Positions 1-8,257 of a stretch of DNA of 19,866 nucleotides are shown here, in pieces. A program made the position numbers and the translations under genes. This stretch comes from Selenomonas sp. (GTDB taxonomy: Bacteria; Bacillota_C; Negativicutes; Selenomonadales; Selenomonadaceae), in contig NZ_JAILPX010000013.1 of assembly GCF_024699275.1 (NCBI RefSeq), forward strand, positions 1 to 19,866. Reading direction: 5' to 3'. Each line of letters begins with the position of its first letter. Position 1 is the stretch's first letter. The notes beneath the pieces are model-generated. The model saw only the letters and a list, made by a program, of their open reading frames with translations, was not told where the DNA came from and searched no databases.

Positions 1-213
1 TGCAAGAGCCAAGCTGTCTACTTCCTTTAGCCAAGGAAATTCAGATTTGTATTGTGCGGGAGTGTTGTTCAGCTTCTTGCCTGTCTCTTTGTAGTAGTCA
101 AGGCGGTCACCAAGCATCTTGTTATAGATGAATCTGGCACAACCGAAAGTCTTAGCAAACATAATTTTTTGTTCAGTTGTGGGGTAGAGTCTGTATCGGT
201 ATGCCTTATTCAC
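1..213 (-). CDS. tnpB: IS200/IS605-family TnpB (OrfB), N-terminal part, cut by window edge
   Basis: Reading the minus strand from a GTG at 213 gives 71 codons open to the window edge. The protein begins MNKAYRYRLYPTTEQ and continues with FAKTFGCARFIYN, the typical N-terminus of TnpB proteins (short beta strand with YRxYP, then the helix with GxxRFxYN). TnpB is an RNA-guided DNA endonuclease that helps IS200/IS605 elements persist; the transposase proper is TnpA. An AGGTGA ribosome binding site lies about 5 bases before the GTG. The RuvC and zinc-finger parts and the omega-RNA-encoding right end would lie left of base 1, so intactness cannot be judged. No tnpA is seen on the right side. The gene is shadowed on the plus strand by a meaningless ORF. 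Confidence 0.85.
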   Translation of the reverse strand, partial: MNKAYRYRLYPTTEQKIMFAKTFGCARFIYNKMLGDRLDYYKETGKKLNNTPAQYKSEFPWLKEVDSLALA

Positions 214-294
214 TATAATCACCTGCCTTTCTACCAATATTTTATCACAAAAAGTTGCAAAGTATTGTATGGCTCAATTACTTACGTAAATTCG

Positions 295-348
295 CCTAAC
301 CCGCCTTCATCCCCCACCTAAGAGGTGGAGGACTTCTCGCGGGTTAGG
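295..348. repeat. Palindromic end (left end) of the IS200/IS605-type element
   Basis: CCTAACCCGC (295-304) is the exact reverse complement of GCGGGTTAGG (339-348). A second hairpin, CCACCT/AGGTGG (314-319 with 323-328), is nested inside. Subterminal imperfect hairpins of this kind are how IS200/IS605 elements mark their ends. It lies about 80 bases upstream of the tnpB start, where the left end belongs. The exact cleavage point, probably just right of 348, cannot be fixed without an empty site. Confidence 0.6.
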
Positions 349-395
349 TTAAATTTTCCTTAAAGATAAATTAACATTAAATTAATTTTCTCTTT

Positions 396-425
396 CAGAC
401 AAAATACCCAATAATGGCTTATAAT
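396..425 (+). promoter_or_regulatory. Probable sigma-A promoter of the MutS-like gene
   Basis: A perfect TATAAT (420-425) is preceded at 18 bp by CAGACA (396-401), a 4/6 match to TTGACA. It lies about 38 bases before the start codon, in AT-rich DNA just outside the IS end. Confidence 0.5.
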
Positions 426-462
426 AAGATAGCTTGATTTTTCTCGATAAGGAGTGACCTCC

Positions 463-2232
463 ATGAAACAGAAATTTTATAAGGATTTACAAGTAGAAGC
501 ACAAACGCAACTGAACACGTTGAAAAAAACTTCTACCCGCTATATGCTGTACCGTACCCTTTGTTTCTTTGCCCTGATTTTTGCCCTGGCTGCCGGCTAT
601 GATGGCATGACTTCCGCAGATATTAGCGGCGCATTTTTGTTTTTCCTCTTCATTTGGCTTATCCACCAACATAATCAAATAAAAGCACATATCCGCTTTG
701 TCCAAAACATGCTGACGGTTACCGAAAAATATCTATCCCATTTCCATGACGATTGGCAGCAGCTTCCCGATAAGGGCGATGAATTCATACATCCGGACAG
801 ACCCCAGGATATCGATCTGCACATCTTTGGCAAGGCTTCTCTCTTTCAGTATCTCTGCTGTGCCCGCACGGCGCTGGGCCGGAAAAAACTGGCCCAGGCC
901 CTGTCCGTGACACCACCGTCCACCAGCACCATCCGCCAACGGCAGGATGCTGTGGCAGAACTGATTAAACGACAACGCCTCTGTGTGGAACTGCTGGCCC
1001 TAAATCAGCAGCTGCCTGCCAACCACGATACTGCGCCGCTGCTAAAGGAACTAACAACGGACCATCAGCGGCATATCCGCCATATCCTGCAACGCACTGC
1101 CTGGCTTCTTCCCTTCCTTACCTTTATCAGTCTTGCGCTGGCACTGGCCGGCCTGCTTGCCTGGCATGTTTCTGGTCTGCTCATCCTGCTGCAATTTGCC
1201 ATTGCCATGGTTTTCCACCGACAAAACCAAGCTATTCTCGCACCCTTGCACACCTTTAACCAGGAACTGCACACCTATCTGTCCCTGTTCATCCGTATAG
1301 GCGAGACAAACTTTACAAGCCCGGTATTGCAACAACTGGCCACTGACCTGTCCGGCAACGGCGCCCCCGCATTGCGAAAATTAGCTTGGCTGACCGACCG
1401 GGCCAACCTCTGCCGCAATCTCTTCTTCTTCGTCCTGGGTAACGGCCTGCTCCTCTGGGACTGCCACTGTGCCACCTATTTCAGCCGCTGGCAGGACAAT
1501 GCTGCCCAGCATCTTGGCGGCTGGCTGAATAAATGGGCAGAAATGGAACTCTGCCTCTCTTTGGCAATGGTTGGACACACCCGCCAGCAACACTGCTTCC
1601 CACAACTCCTTACCGAAAGGCCCCATTTAGCAACCACCGCACTAACCTCCCTATTGATTCGTGAAGACATCGCTATCCCCAACGATACCACCATGGGCAG
1701 TGAAACCCGCATCATCACCGGCTCCAACATGTCTGGCAAGACCACCTATATGCGCACACTGGCCAGTTCTCTGGTGCTGGCTTATGCAGGGGCCCCAGTC
1801 TGTGCTCAGACCTTTATCTGTTCGCCCTTGCATATCTTCACCTCCATTCAGGTCCACGATGACCAATCCCAGGGAATCTCTACCTTCTATGCCGAATTGC
1901 TGCGCATCAAGCAGATGATTGATTTCAGTAAAAAAGAACAGCCCATGTTGATCTGCATTGACGAAATCTTCAAGGGAACCAACTCCGCAGACCGGATTGT
2001 CGGAGCGCGCGAGGCCATTTCCCGACTCACCCGCCCCTATGCCATCACCTTGGTCTCCACCCATGATTTTGAACTCTGCGATCTGCCATCCCCCAATGAG
2101 GTCCCCGTAACCAATTATCACTTCGCCGAATACTACGAGGATAACAAGATAAAATTCGACTATAAGATAAAAAATGGTCGTTGCCAGACAACCAATGCAC
2201 AATATCTGCTGAAAATGGCAGGAATATTATAA
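463..2232 (+). CDS. Membrane-associated MutS-family ATPase (MutS domain V only)
   Basis: A 589-residue protein with a C-terminal MutS ATPase domain. It has Walker A GSNMSGKTT (about 420-428), the STFYAELLRIK region (about 473-485), Walker B CIDEIFKGTN (about 498-507) and the following STHDFE (about 531). The N-terminal half differs from true MutS: it has no mismatch-recognition domain but has two hydrophobic hairpins (about 18-55 and 200-245) that look like four membrane segments. This architecture belongs to the poorly characterised MutS-like family often mislabelled 'DNA mismatch repair protein MutS'. A role in mismatch repair is not supported by the visible domains. The ATG at 463 is preceded by AAGGAG at 8 bases; a GTG at 454 in the same frame overlaps that site and is unlikely. 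The gene is monocistronic: its own promoter lies upstream and a strong terminator follows. Confidence 0.85.
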   Translation: MKQKFYKDLQVEAQTQLNTLKKTSTRYMLYRTLCFFALIFALAAGYDGMTSADISGAFLFFLFIWLIHQHNQIKAHIRFVQNMLTVTEKYLSHFHDDWQQLPDKGDEFIHPDRPQDIDLHIFGKASLFQYLCCARTALGRKKLAQALSVTPPSTSTIRQRQDAVAELIKRQRLCVELLALNQQLPANHDTAPLLKELTTDHQRHIRHILQRTAWLLPFLTFISLALALAGLLAWHVSGLLILLQFAIAMVFHRQNQAILAPLHTFNQELHTYLSLFIRIGETNFTSPVLQQLATDLSGNGAPALRKLAWLTDRANLCRNLFFFVLGNGLLLWDCHCATYFSRWQDNAAQHLGGWLNKWAEMELCLSLAMVGHTRQQHCFPQLLTERPHLATTALTSLLIREDIAIPNDTTMGSETRIITGSNMSGKTTYMRTLASSLVLAYAGAPVCAQTFICSPLHIFTSIQVHDDQSQGISTFYAELLRIKQMIDFSKKEQPMLICIDEIFKGTNSADRIVGAREAISRLTRPYAITLVSTHDFELCDLPSPNEVPVTNYHFAEYYEDNKIKFDYKIKNGRCQTTNAQYLLKMAGIL

Positions 2233-2291
2233 CTTTCGCTTTGCGCTTCAACGTAACGGGAAAAATGCCCACTGCCTGTTTTGCTATTCCC

Positions 2292-2322
2292 TTCCCCACC
2301 TGCTGCGGTGGGGAAATTTTTT
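2292..2322 (+). terminator. Intrinsic terminator after the MutS-like gene
   Basis: Perfect 9-bp stem TTCCCCACC (2292-2300) / GGTGGGGAA (2307-2315) with a 6-base loop, then a run of six T (2317-2322). Confidence 0.9.
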
Positions 2323-2333
2323 GTGTCTCGTTA

Positions 2334-2362
2334 TAGACAAATGTCCATTTGTATGATATTAT
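2334..2362 (+). promoter_or_regulatory. Promoter of the symporter gene with an operator-like inverted repeat in the spacer
   Basis: TAGACA (2334-2339), a 17-bp spacer and TATTAT (2357-2362) make a good sigma-A promoter. A perfect inverted repeat ACAAATG-TC-CATTTGT (2337-2352) sits between the two boxes and overlaps the -35 box. A protein bound there would block RNA polymerase, so it is a plausible repressor site. The regulator is unknown. Confidence 0.55.
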
Positions 2363-2388
2363 AAGGACTATCTTGTTTTTGAAGTATC

Positions 2389-2411
2389 TATGTCTATTAT
2401 CAGTAGACATA
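2389..2411 (+). promoter_or_regulatory. Leader hairpin between the promoter and the symporter gene
   Basis: TATGTCTA (2389-2396) and TAGACATA (2404-2411) form a perfect 8-bp inverted repeat with a 7-base loop in the predicted 5' leader. It has no U-run, so it is not a terminator. It could be a second operator or an mRNA structure. Confidence 0.4.
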
Positions 2412-2446
2412 TCCTTGTTTATATCTTATAAGGAGGACATCTATTT

Positions 2447-3832
2447 ATGGAATCTTTTATCCCTATGCTCAATGCCATTGACTCCTTTATGTGGGGGCCC
2501 CCATTGATTACCTTGCTGGTGGGTACAGGTATTTACCTGACCCTGCGGCTGAAGCTCCTGCAGGTCATTCGCCTGCCCAAGGCCCTTTCCTTGATCTTCA
2601 AGGCAAAAAACCATGGTGAAGGAGATGTCTCCAGTTTCAAAGCTCTTTGCGTAGCTTTAGCGGCTACGGTGGGCACTGGTAATATCGTAGGGGTAGCCAC
2701 TGCAGTAAAGATTGGCGGCCCTGGAGCCATCTTTTGGATGTGGATAGCTGCCTTTTTCGGCATGGCCACCAAATACGCCGAAGGTCTGCTGGCGGTAAAA
2801 TACCGCAGCACGGATGCCAATGGCAACATTGCCGGTGGCCCCATGTACTACATCCGTCAGGGCATGGGCGAAAAATACAAGCCGTTGGCTACCTTTTTCG
2901 CTGTTGCCACAATCCTTGTAGCCTATTTCGGTATCGGCACTTTCCCCCAGGTCAATGCCATTGTGGATAGTGCAGAAATATCCTTTGGCCTTTCCAAGGT
3001 ATTGACGGGCGCTGTGCTCACCATTCTCATTGCTGCCATCACCATTGGCGGCCTCCAGAGTATCGCCAAGGTTGCCAGCAAGGTCATCCCCTTTATGGCT
3101 GTTATGTATCTAATCATCAGCCTGGGACTCATCGCCATGAATCTGGACGGTGTGCCCGCAGCTGTCGCACTGATTTTTGAATCCGCCTTCAGCGGCACGG
3201 CAGCAGCCGGAGGTTTTGCCGGCTCCACCATCATGATGGCCATGCAGAACGGTATCGCCCGTGGTGTATTTTCCAATGAGTCCGGCCTTGGTTCTGCTCC
3301 CATCGCTGCAGCTGCCGCCAAGACCAAGGAACCCGCAGAGCAGGGCCTCATCTCCATGACGGGTACCTTTATCGATACGTTGATTATCTGCACCATGACG
3401 GGACTGGCCCTGGTTCTCACGGGCGTATGGCAAGGGGATGCTGCCGGGGCCGCCATGACCAGTGCAGCCTTTGCTTCCACCTACGGCGTATTGGGCAGCA
3501 GCCTTTTGACCATTGCATTGGTCCTCTTTGCCTTCACCACGATTCTCGGCTGGAACTATTACGGCGAACGGGCCTGCATCTACCTCTTCGGCACTAAGGG
3601 CATCATGCCCTATCGCCTGATTTTTATCGCCCTGATTGCCAGCGGTGGTTTCCTGAAACTCGAAGCTATCTGGATTTTGGCCGATATCGTGAACGGTCTG
3701 ATGGCTATCCCGAACCTGATTGCTTTGATTGCCCTGTCCGGCGTAGTTGTAGCTGAAACCGAAAGCTACCTGGCCCGCAAGGGAGAATCCATCGATGACG
3801 ACGAACTTCAAAACGCCACCATCGCAGATTAA
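2447..3832 (+). CDS. Alanine/glycine:cation symporter (AGCS family)
   Basis: A 461-residue polytopic inner-membrane protein that imports small neutral amino acids (alanine or glycine) with Na+ or H+. Family signatures are visible in order: an N-terminal segment with [14 protein letters not shown], the core [15 protein letters not shown] (about 75-90), FGMATKYAE (about 104-112), [12 protein letters not shown] (about 129-140), and the conserved [17 protein letters not shown] (about 277-293). Length is normal for AlsT/DagA proteins. Start: ATG at 2447 with AAGGAGG at 2430-2436. The gene has its own promoter, a leader with two inverted repeats, and a terminator immediately after it, so it forms a single-gene unit, probably regulated. 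The exact substrate cannot be read from sequence. Confidence 0.93.
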   Translation: MESFIPMLNAIDSFMWGPPLITLLVGTGIYLTLRLKLLQVIRLPKALSLIFKAKNHGEGDVSSFKALCVALAATVGTGNIVGVATAVKIGGPGAIFWMWIAAFFGMATKYAEGLLAVKYRSTDANGNIAGGPMYYIRQGMGEKYKPLATFFAVATILVAYFGIGTFPQVNAIVDSAEISFGLSKVLTGAVLTILIAAITIGGLQSIAKVASKVIPFMAVMYLIISLGLIAMNLDGVPAAVALIFESAFSGTAAAGGFAGSTIMMAMQNGIARGVFSNESGLGSAPIAAAAAKTKEPAEQGLISMTGTFIDTLIICTMTGLALVLTGVWQGDAAGAAMTSAAFASTYGVLGSSLLTIALVLFAFTTILGWNYYGERACIYLFGTKGIMPYRLIFIALIASGGFLKLEAIWILADIVNGLMAIPNLIALIALSGVVVAETESYLARKGESIDDDELQNATIAD

Positions 3833-3851
3833 TAGCGCCTAGGATAACCCC

Positions 3852-3892
3852 ATAACACCTCAGTGGATTTACCCGCTGAGGTGTTATTTTTA
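3852..3892 (+). terminator. Intrinsic terminator after the symporter gene
   Basis: ATAACACCTCAG (3852-3863) pairs perfectly with CTGAGGTGTTAT (3876-3887), a 12-bp stem with a 12-base loop, followed by a T-rich tract to 3891. Confidence 0.9.
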
Positions 3893-3894
3893 TA

Positions 3895-3923
3895 ATGCAA
3901 AAAAAGAACGGGGGCGTTATAAT
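3895..3923 (+). promoter_or_regulatory. Probable promoter of the tex-cobT unit
   Basis: A perfect TATAAT (3918-3923) with a weak -35 (ATGCAA, 3895-3900) at 17 bp. It starts directly after the preceding terminator. A second -10-like TACAAT is at 3926-3931. Confidence 0.45.
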
Positions 3924-3961
3924 GATACAATAGGTAAAAAAGAGAAAGTTGGTGCTTGACC

Positions 3962-6148
3962 ATGAACATAAAAGATATTCCCGTGCTGATTGCCAAAGAA
4001 CTGGGTGTAACCCCCAAACAGACCACTGCCGCCATCGAACTCCTCGACGGTGGGAATACGGTCCCGTTTATTGCCCGGTATCGTAAAGAGGCCACCGGTT
4101 CTTTAGAAGACGAACAGCTCCGCAACCTGGAAGAACGGTTGACCTACCTGCGCAATCTCGTAAAACGCCAGGAAGAGATTCTCGCCAAAATTGAAGAGCA
4201 GGGAAAACTCACCACGGAACTTCAAGCTGCCATTGAAAAGGCCCAAAAGCTGCAGGAATTGGAAGATCTTTATCTTCCTTATAAGCAGAAGAAACGTACC
4301 CGGGCTCAGATTGCCCGGGAACGCGGCTTGGAACCACTGGCCAGGCAGATGCTGGAGCAAGAGAAAATCCCAGGAAGCCCTTTGGCGGAAGCCGCCAAAT
4401 TCATCGATGCAGAAAAAGACATCCCTACCGCCGAAGATGCCCTGAAGGGTGCCATGGACATTGCCGCCGAAGTGATTATGGAAGATGCAAAACTTCGTGC
4501 CAATATGCGCACGCGCCTTTGGAATAATGGTCATATCGAAACGGAACTGGTGGAAGAGGCCGAAGATGCCGATACCTTTGCCATGTATCAATCCTATAGC
4601 GAACTCATCCATACCCTGCCCTCCCACCGGATTTTGGCCATCAATCGGGGAGAAGCTAAGGGCTGCCTGAAAGTCCATGTGACCATCGATAACGAAGACT
4701 GTCAAAACCGGATTTTCCGCCGCATCAGTAAAACATACTCCCCCTGGGATGAAACCCTCAAAGCCGTTATCGAAGATGGCTGGAAGCGCCTGCTGTTCCC
4801 GGCGTTGGAACGGGAAGTGCGCGGTCAGCTCACGGAAGATGCCGAAAACCAGGCCATTAAGATTTTCGGGGTAAATCTCAAACAGCTGCTATTGCAGGCT
4901 CCTCTGGCCGGCCATACGGTACTGGGACTGGACCCGGGCTACCGTACCGGCTGCAAGATGGCCGTTGTCGATGCCACAGGGCATGTGCTGGACCATGGCG
5001 TAATCCAGGTAACTCAAAGCGAAGGGGCCAAGGCTGCTGCGGCCAAAACCGTACTCAACCTGATTCGCAAACACCAGATCACCTTGATTTCCATCGGCAA
5101 CGGCACAGCCTCCTATGAAACGGAACAATTTACAGCCAAGCTGATTGCCGACCATAATCTTACCACTGTGCATTATCTGATTACCAACGAAGCTGGAGCA
5201 TCCGTTTATTCCGCTTCCGCGCTGGCCAAGGAGGAACTGCCGGAGTACGATGTCACCATCCGTGGGGCAGTGTCCATCGCCCGCCGCATTCAGGATCCAC
5301 TGGCCGAACTGGTGAAAATAGACCCCAAGGCCATAGGTGTAGGCCAGTATCAGCATGATGTCAATCAAAAAGAACTCAGTTCTACCTTGGATGCCACCAT
5401 CGAAAGCACGGTGAATCATGTCGGCGTTGACCTAAACACCGCCAGCGGCGCCCTCTTGAAGCATATTGCCGGCATCAATGCCACTATTGCCAAAAACATC
5501 GTGGCCTACCGCAACGAAAACGGCATTTTCACCAGCCGCAAACAACTGTTGAAAGTCCCCCGCTTAGGACCAGCAGCCTTTACCCAGTGTGCAGGCTTCC
5601 TGCGCATTGCCGGCGGCAAAAGCCCTCTGGACAACACCTCCGTCCATCCTGAATCCTACGCATTGGCCGAAAAACTGTTGGACAAACTGGGATTCTCCTT
5701 AGACGATCTCAACGATAAAGAATCCCTGTCACTGTTAGCGGCCAAGGCCAAACTTACAGATTGTACAAGATTGGCCAAAGACTTAGGCGCAGGAGAAATT
5801 ACCATTAAGGATATCCTCGATGCTCTGACAAAACCTGGACGGGATCCCCGGGAGGATTTACCCGCACCATTGACCCGTCAGGCCATCGTAAAGCTCTCCG
5901 ATATCAAAGAGGGCAGCATCATGCGGGGCACTGTGCGCAATATCACAGACTTTGGCGCCTTTGTGGACATTGGCCTCAAGACCGCCGGCCTAATTCACAT
6001 TTCCGAAATGAGCGACCGACGCATCAAACATCCGCTGGATGTACTTGCCGTTGGGGATATCATAAAGGTCCGGGTCATCAGTGTGGACGAAAACCGAAAT
6101 CGGATTGGCCTGTCCCTAAAACAAGTGCCGAAGGAGAATATCGGATGA
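3962..6148 (+). CDS. tex: Tex, S1-domain transcription accessory / RNA-binding protein
   Basis: About 728 residues with the full Tex architecture. There is an N-terminal helical Tex domain (VPFIARYRKEATG near residue 30, then the ERLTYLRNL coiled region). An RNase-H-like YqgF domain begins at VLGLDPGYRTGCK (about 320). Tandem helix-hairpin-helix units lie around 490-560 (GALLKHIAGINATIAKNIV, then FTSRKQLLKVPRLGPAAF). A C-terminal S1 domain covers about 645-715 (GTVRNITDFGAFVDIG). Tex is a cytoplasmic nucleic-acid-binding protein associated with transcription and RNA metabolism. Length and motifs are normal. The start is ATG 3962; an in-frame TTG at 3956, two codons earlier, sits about 7 bases from a weak AGAGAAAG ribosome binding site and cannot be excluded. 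Its stop codon overlaps the next gene's ATG (ATGA), so the two genes are translationally coupled. Confidence 0.95.
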   Translation: MNIKDIPVLIAKELGVTPKQTTAAIELLDGGNTVPFIARYRKEATGSLEDEQLRNLEERLTYLRNLVKRQEEILAKIEEQGKLTTELQAAIEKAQKLQELEDLYLPYKQKKRTRAQIARERGLEPLARQMLEQEKIPGSPLAEAAKFIDAEKDIPTAEDALKGAMDIAAEVIMEDAKLRANMRTRLWNNGHIETELVEEAEDADTFAMYQSYSELIHTLPSHRILAINRGEAKGCLKVHVTIDNEDCQNRIFRRISKTYSPWDETLKAVIEDGWKRLLFPALEREVRGQLTEDAENQAIKIFGVNLKQLLLQAPLAGHTVLGLDPGYRTGCKMAVVDATGHVLDHGVIQVTQSEGAKAAAAKTVLNLIRKHQITLISIGNGTASYETEQFTAKLIADHNLTTVHYLITNEAGASVYSASALAKEELPEYDVTIRGAVSIARRIQDPLAELVKIDPKAIGVGQYQHDVNQKELSSTLDATIESTVNHVGVDLNTASGALLKHIAGINATIAKNIVAYRNENGIFTSRKQLLKVPRLGPAAFTQCAGFLRIAGGKSPLDNTSVHPESYALAEKLLDKLGFSLDDLNDKESLSLLAAKAKLTDCTRLAKDLGAGEITIKDILDALTKPGRDPREDLPAPLTRQAIVKLSDIKEGSIMRGTVRNITDFGAFVDIGLKTAGLIHISEMSDRRIKHPLDVLAVGDIIKVRVISVDENRNRIGLSLKQVPKENIG

Positions 6149-8064
6149 ATTTGCTGAATAAAACACTGGCCGCCATCGAACCTGCCAATCATGAATTAGC
6201 CCAACAGGCTGCTGCTCAACTGGCAACAGTCCTTGAAGGGGATGACGCTTCTTTAGGCCAGCTAAAAGACCTGTTGCTGAAATATCTTGCCATAACAGGA
6301 GGCAGCCATCCCTCTGCCCCCGATAAGTGCACCGTTATCTGCTGTGCCAGCCACGGCGTTGCCCAGGAGGCTGTCAGTGCCTACCCGGAGGAAACCACCC
6401 TGCAGATGACCAAAAGCTACCTCATCGGCCAGGGAGGCGCCGCCAATGCCTTTGCTAATTTTGCAGACAGTGAGCTATTTGTCGCCGATTTTGGCATCCA
6501 GGCCGATACCCGTGATATTCCTGGTCTGCTGGACTGCCGAATGGGAAACGGCACGACCAATATCGCCCGTGGCCCTGCCATGAGCAAAGAGCAGGCAATC
6601 GCCACGCTCGAAAAAGGTATTGAACTGGCCGAAAAACTTATTGCTGAGGGTTTTGACTGCCTGCTGCCCGGCGAAATGGGCATTGCCAACACCACCGTCA
6701 GTGCCGCCATTACTGCGGCTATCTGCCAAAAAACCGCTGCAGAGGTCACCGGAAGGGGAACCAATATCTCCAACGAACGCCTGGCCAACAAGACCACCAT
6801 CGTTGAGAAGGCCCTCGCCGTGAATCAGCCCGATGGTACAGACGGCCTCGATGTGCTGGCCAAAGTCGGTGGTTTTGAATTTGGTGCCATTGCCGGGCTT
6901 ATACTGGGCTTTGCTGCCCATAAAAAGATGATAATCCTGGATGGCTCCAACTGTGCTGCCGCAGCTTTGCTTGCACAGAGCCTCGCGCCCCATTGTGTGG
7001 ACTACATCCTTTCCTCCCATCAAGGCAGCGAGCCTGCTCAGGGATTTGCCTTGAAAAGACTCGGCCTTACACCCCTGCTGCATCTGGACCTGCGTCTGGG
7101 CGAAGCCTGCGGCAGTTCCCTCCTCAGCAAGGAACTGGAAACCATGCTGAATATTTGGGACGTCGTAAGCCACCTGCCCCATGACCCAGTGGAAACACCA
7201 TTCCAGCAGGCCTATATGCCTAACTTTTCTCCCAAAGTCACCAACAAAACCTTTGACTTTTACCTGTCCACCATGCAGGATTTAGACACCCCAGCCATGG
7301 AAGCCTGCCAGGAGCGCATCGATAATCTGGTAAAACCCTTGGAAAGCCTTGGGGCCTTGGAACAAATTGCCACAGAAATCGCCGGCATCACTGGGGACGA
7401 ACTGCCCAACTACAATATGGACAGAGCACTACTCTGTTTCACCGGCAAGGTGACCAATCCCCTGCAGATGCAACTGATTGCTGCCTGTTCGCAAAGTACA
7501 GGTGCTGACGTAACCATGGCCCATGTACGGGAGGGCCTGCCTTTAACCGCTGCCTTTGATTTTGGCCGGGAACAGGGTGAATATCTTTCCCTTTCCTACC
7601 CATTCCTGGGGCTGGCCATGACGGAGATTGACGAGCACGCTCCCTTCGGCACGACCAGCGAACTTTTGCGCCAGGAACTGCTCACCGCAGACGGCAGCTT
7701 AAAATATCCTGCCGATGAATTCTTATCCCATGCACCAGAAGCAGCACAGCCCTTTATCGGCGCAATGATTGGTGCCATTATCGCCGCAGCCCACAACAGT
7801 GCCTTTATCTTCCTCGACGACGAGGCCAGCGAGATTATCGCCCGTTACACGGAACTGCTCTGCCCCACCGTCCGTCCTTATATCCTCCATGTCCAACCCC
7901 AATTGCTGAAAGCCGATATTGCCATGCCTGGCGGCCTGGTAGCCAGTCTGGGCATGGATATCGCAGAAGCTTCCCTCTATATGCTGAACGATATGCGCAC
8001 CTTCGCGGAATGCAAGGTAGCTATTGCCAGCGATGGACCGGGCGCAAAGCGACAAAAAAAATAA
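6145..8064 (+). CDS. cobT: Double-domain CobT: nicotinate-nucleotide phosphoribosyltransferase, possible single-chain ArsAB
   Basis: CobT moves phosphoribose from nicotinate mononucleotide to the lower-ligand base of cobamides (B12-type cofactors). Usual length is about 350 residues; this protein has 639. Residues 1-355 form a complete CobT: SYLIGQGGAA, FGIQAD, GNGTTNIARGP, GEMGIANTT (Glu177) and DLRLGEACGSS (Glu320). These match Salmonella Glu174 and Glu317 with a constant offset of 3. Residues from about 370 on start a second copy, with LVKPLESLGALEQIATEIAG (395-414) like the CobT N-terminus and GAMIGAIIAAAHNSAFIFLDD (about 539-559) like its C-terminal core. The second copy has lost the GEMGIGNTT and GNGTT motifs. 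It thus resembles a catalytic subunit fused to a degenerate partner, as in the ArsA/ArsB heterodimer. Start ATG 6145 overlaps the tex stop; AAGGAG lies 8 bases upstream. No other cobamide gene is nearby. Confidence 0.85.
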   Translation: MNLLNKTLAAIEPANHELAQQAAAQLATVLEGDDASLGQLKDLLLKYLAITGGSHPSAPDKCTVICCASHGVAQEAVSAYPEETTLQMTKSYLIGQGGAANAFANFADSELFVADFGIQADTRDIPGLLDCRMGNGTTNIARGPAMSKEQAIATLEKGIELAEKLIAEGFDCLLPGEMGIANTTVSAAITAAICQKTAAEVTGRGTNISNERLANKTTIVEKALAVNQPDGTDGLDVLAKVGGFEFGAIAGLILGFAAHKKMIILDGSNCAAAALLAQSLAPHCVDYILSSHQGSEPAQGFALKRLGLTPLLHLDLRLGEACGSSLLSKELETMLNIWDVVSHLPHDPVETPFQQAYMPNFSPKVTNKTFDFYLSTMQDLDTPAMEACQERIDNLVKPLESLGALEQIATEIAGITGDELPNYNMDRALLCFTGKVTNPLQMQLIAACSQSTGADVTMAHVREGLPLTAAFDFGREQGEYLSLSYPFLGLAMTEIDEHAPFGTTSELLRQELLTADGSLKYPADEFLSHAPEAAQPFIGAMIGAIIAAAHNSAFIFLDDEASEIIARYTELLCPTVRPYILHVQPQLLKADIAMPGGLVASLGMDIAEASLYMLNDMRTFAECKVAIASDGPGAKRQKK

Positions 8065-8190
8065 AGCCCCAAAAACGAAACTATAATTGCAGATTGTCGG
8101 GACGTTCCTGCCAATGGTATTCCGTTCATGCGTGGTCAGGGCAAGCGGGGGAGTGATTTTCTGTTTCCCGCGAAAAATACACATTAGGCA

Positions 8191-8257
8191 AACGCAACTT
8201 AGGAGCGGAGGTGGTGATGCTTTTCGCCTTGATTACCGCCTCCGCTCCAACTGCGTT
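8191..8257. repeat. Long imperfect inverted repeat in the intergenic region
   Basis: GGAGCGGAGGTGGT (8202-8215) pairs with ACCGCCTCCGCTCC (8235-8248) over 14 bp with one G-U pair. Outer arms AACGCA/TGCGTT (8191-8196, 8252-8257) extend it across a small internal loop. There is no T-run on either side, so it is not a typical terminator. It lies between convergent genes in the 310-base stretch 8065-8374. That stretch holds no supported gene, only this hairpin and the one at 8298-8361. Confidence 0.6.

Noticed and set aside
52..321. 89-codon plus-strand ORF at the left edge
   Set aside because: It is the antisense shadow of the tnpB start and runs on through the IS end hairpin; it has no ribosome binding site or recognisable protein pattern.
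1651..2202. 183-codon minus-strand ORF within the MutS-like gene
   Set aside because: Shadow of the ATPase-domain coding sequence; glycine-rich with no start context.
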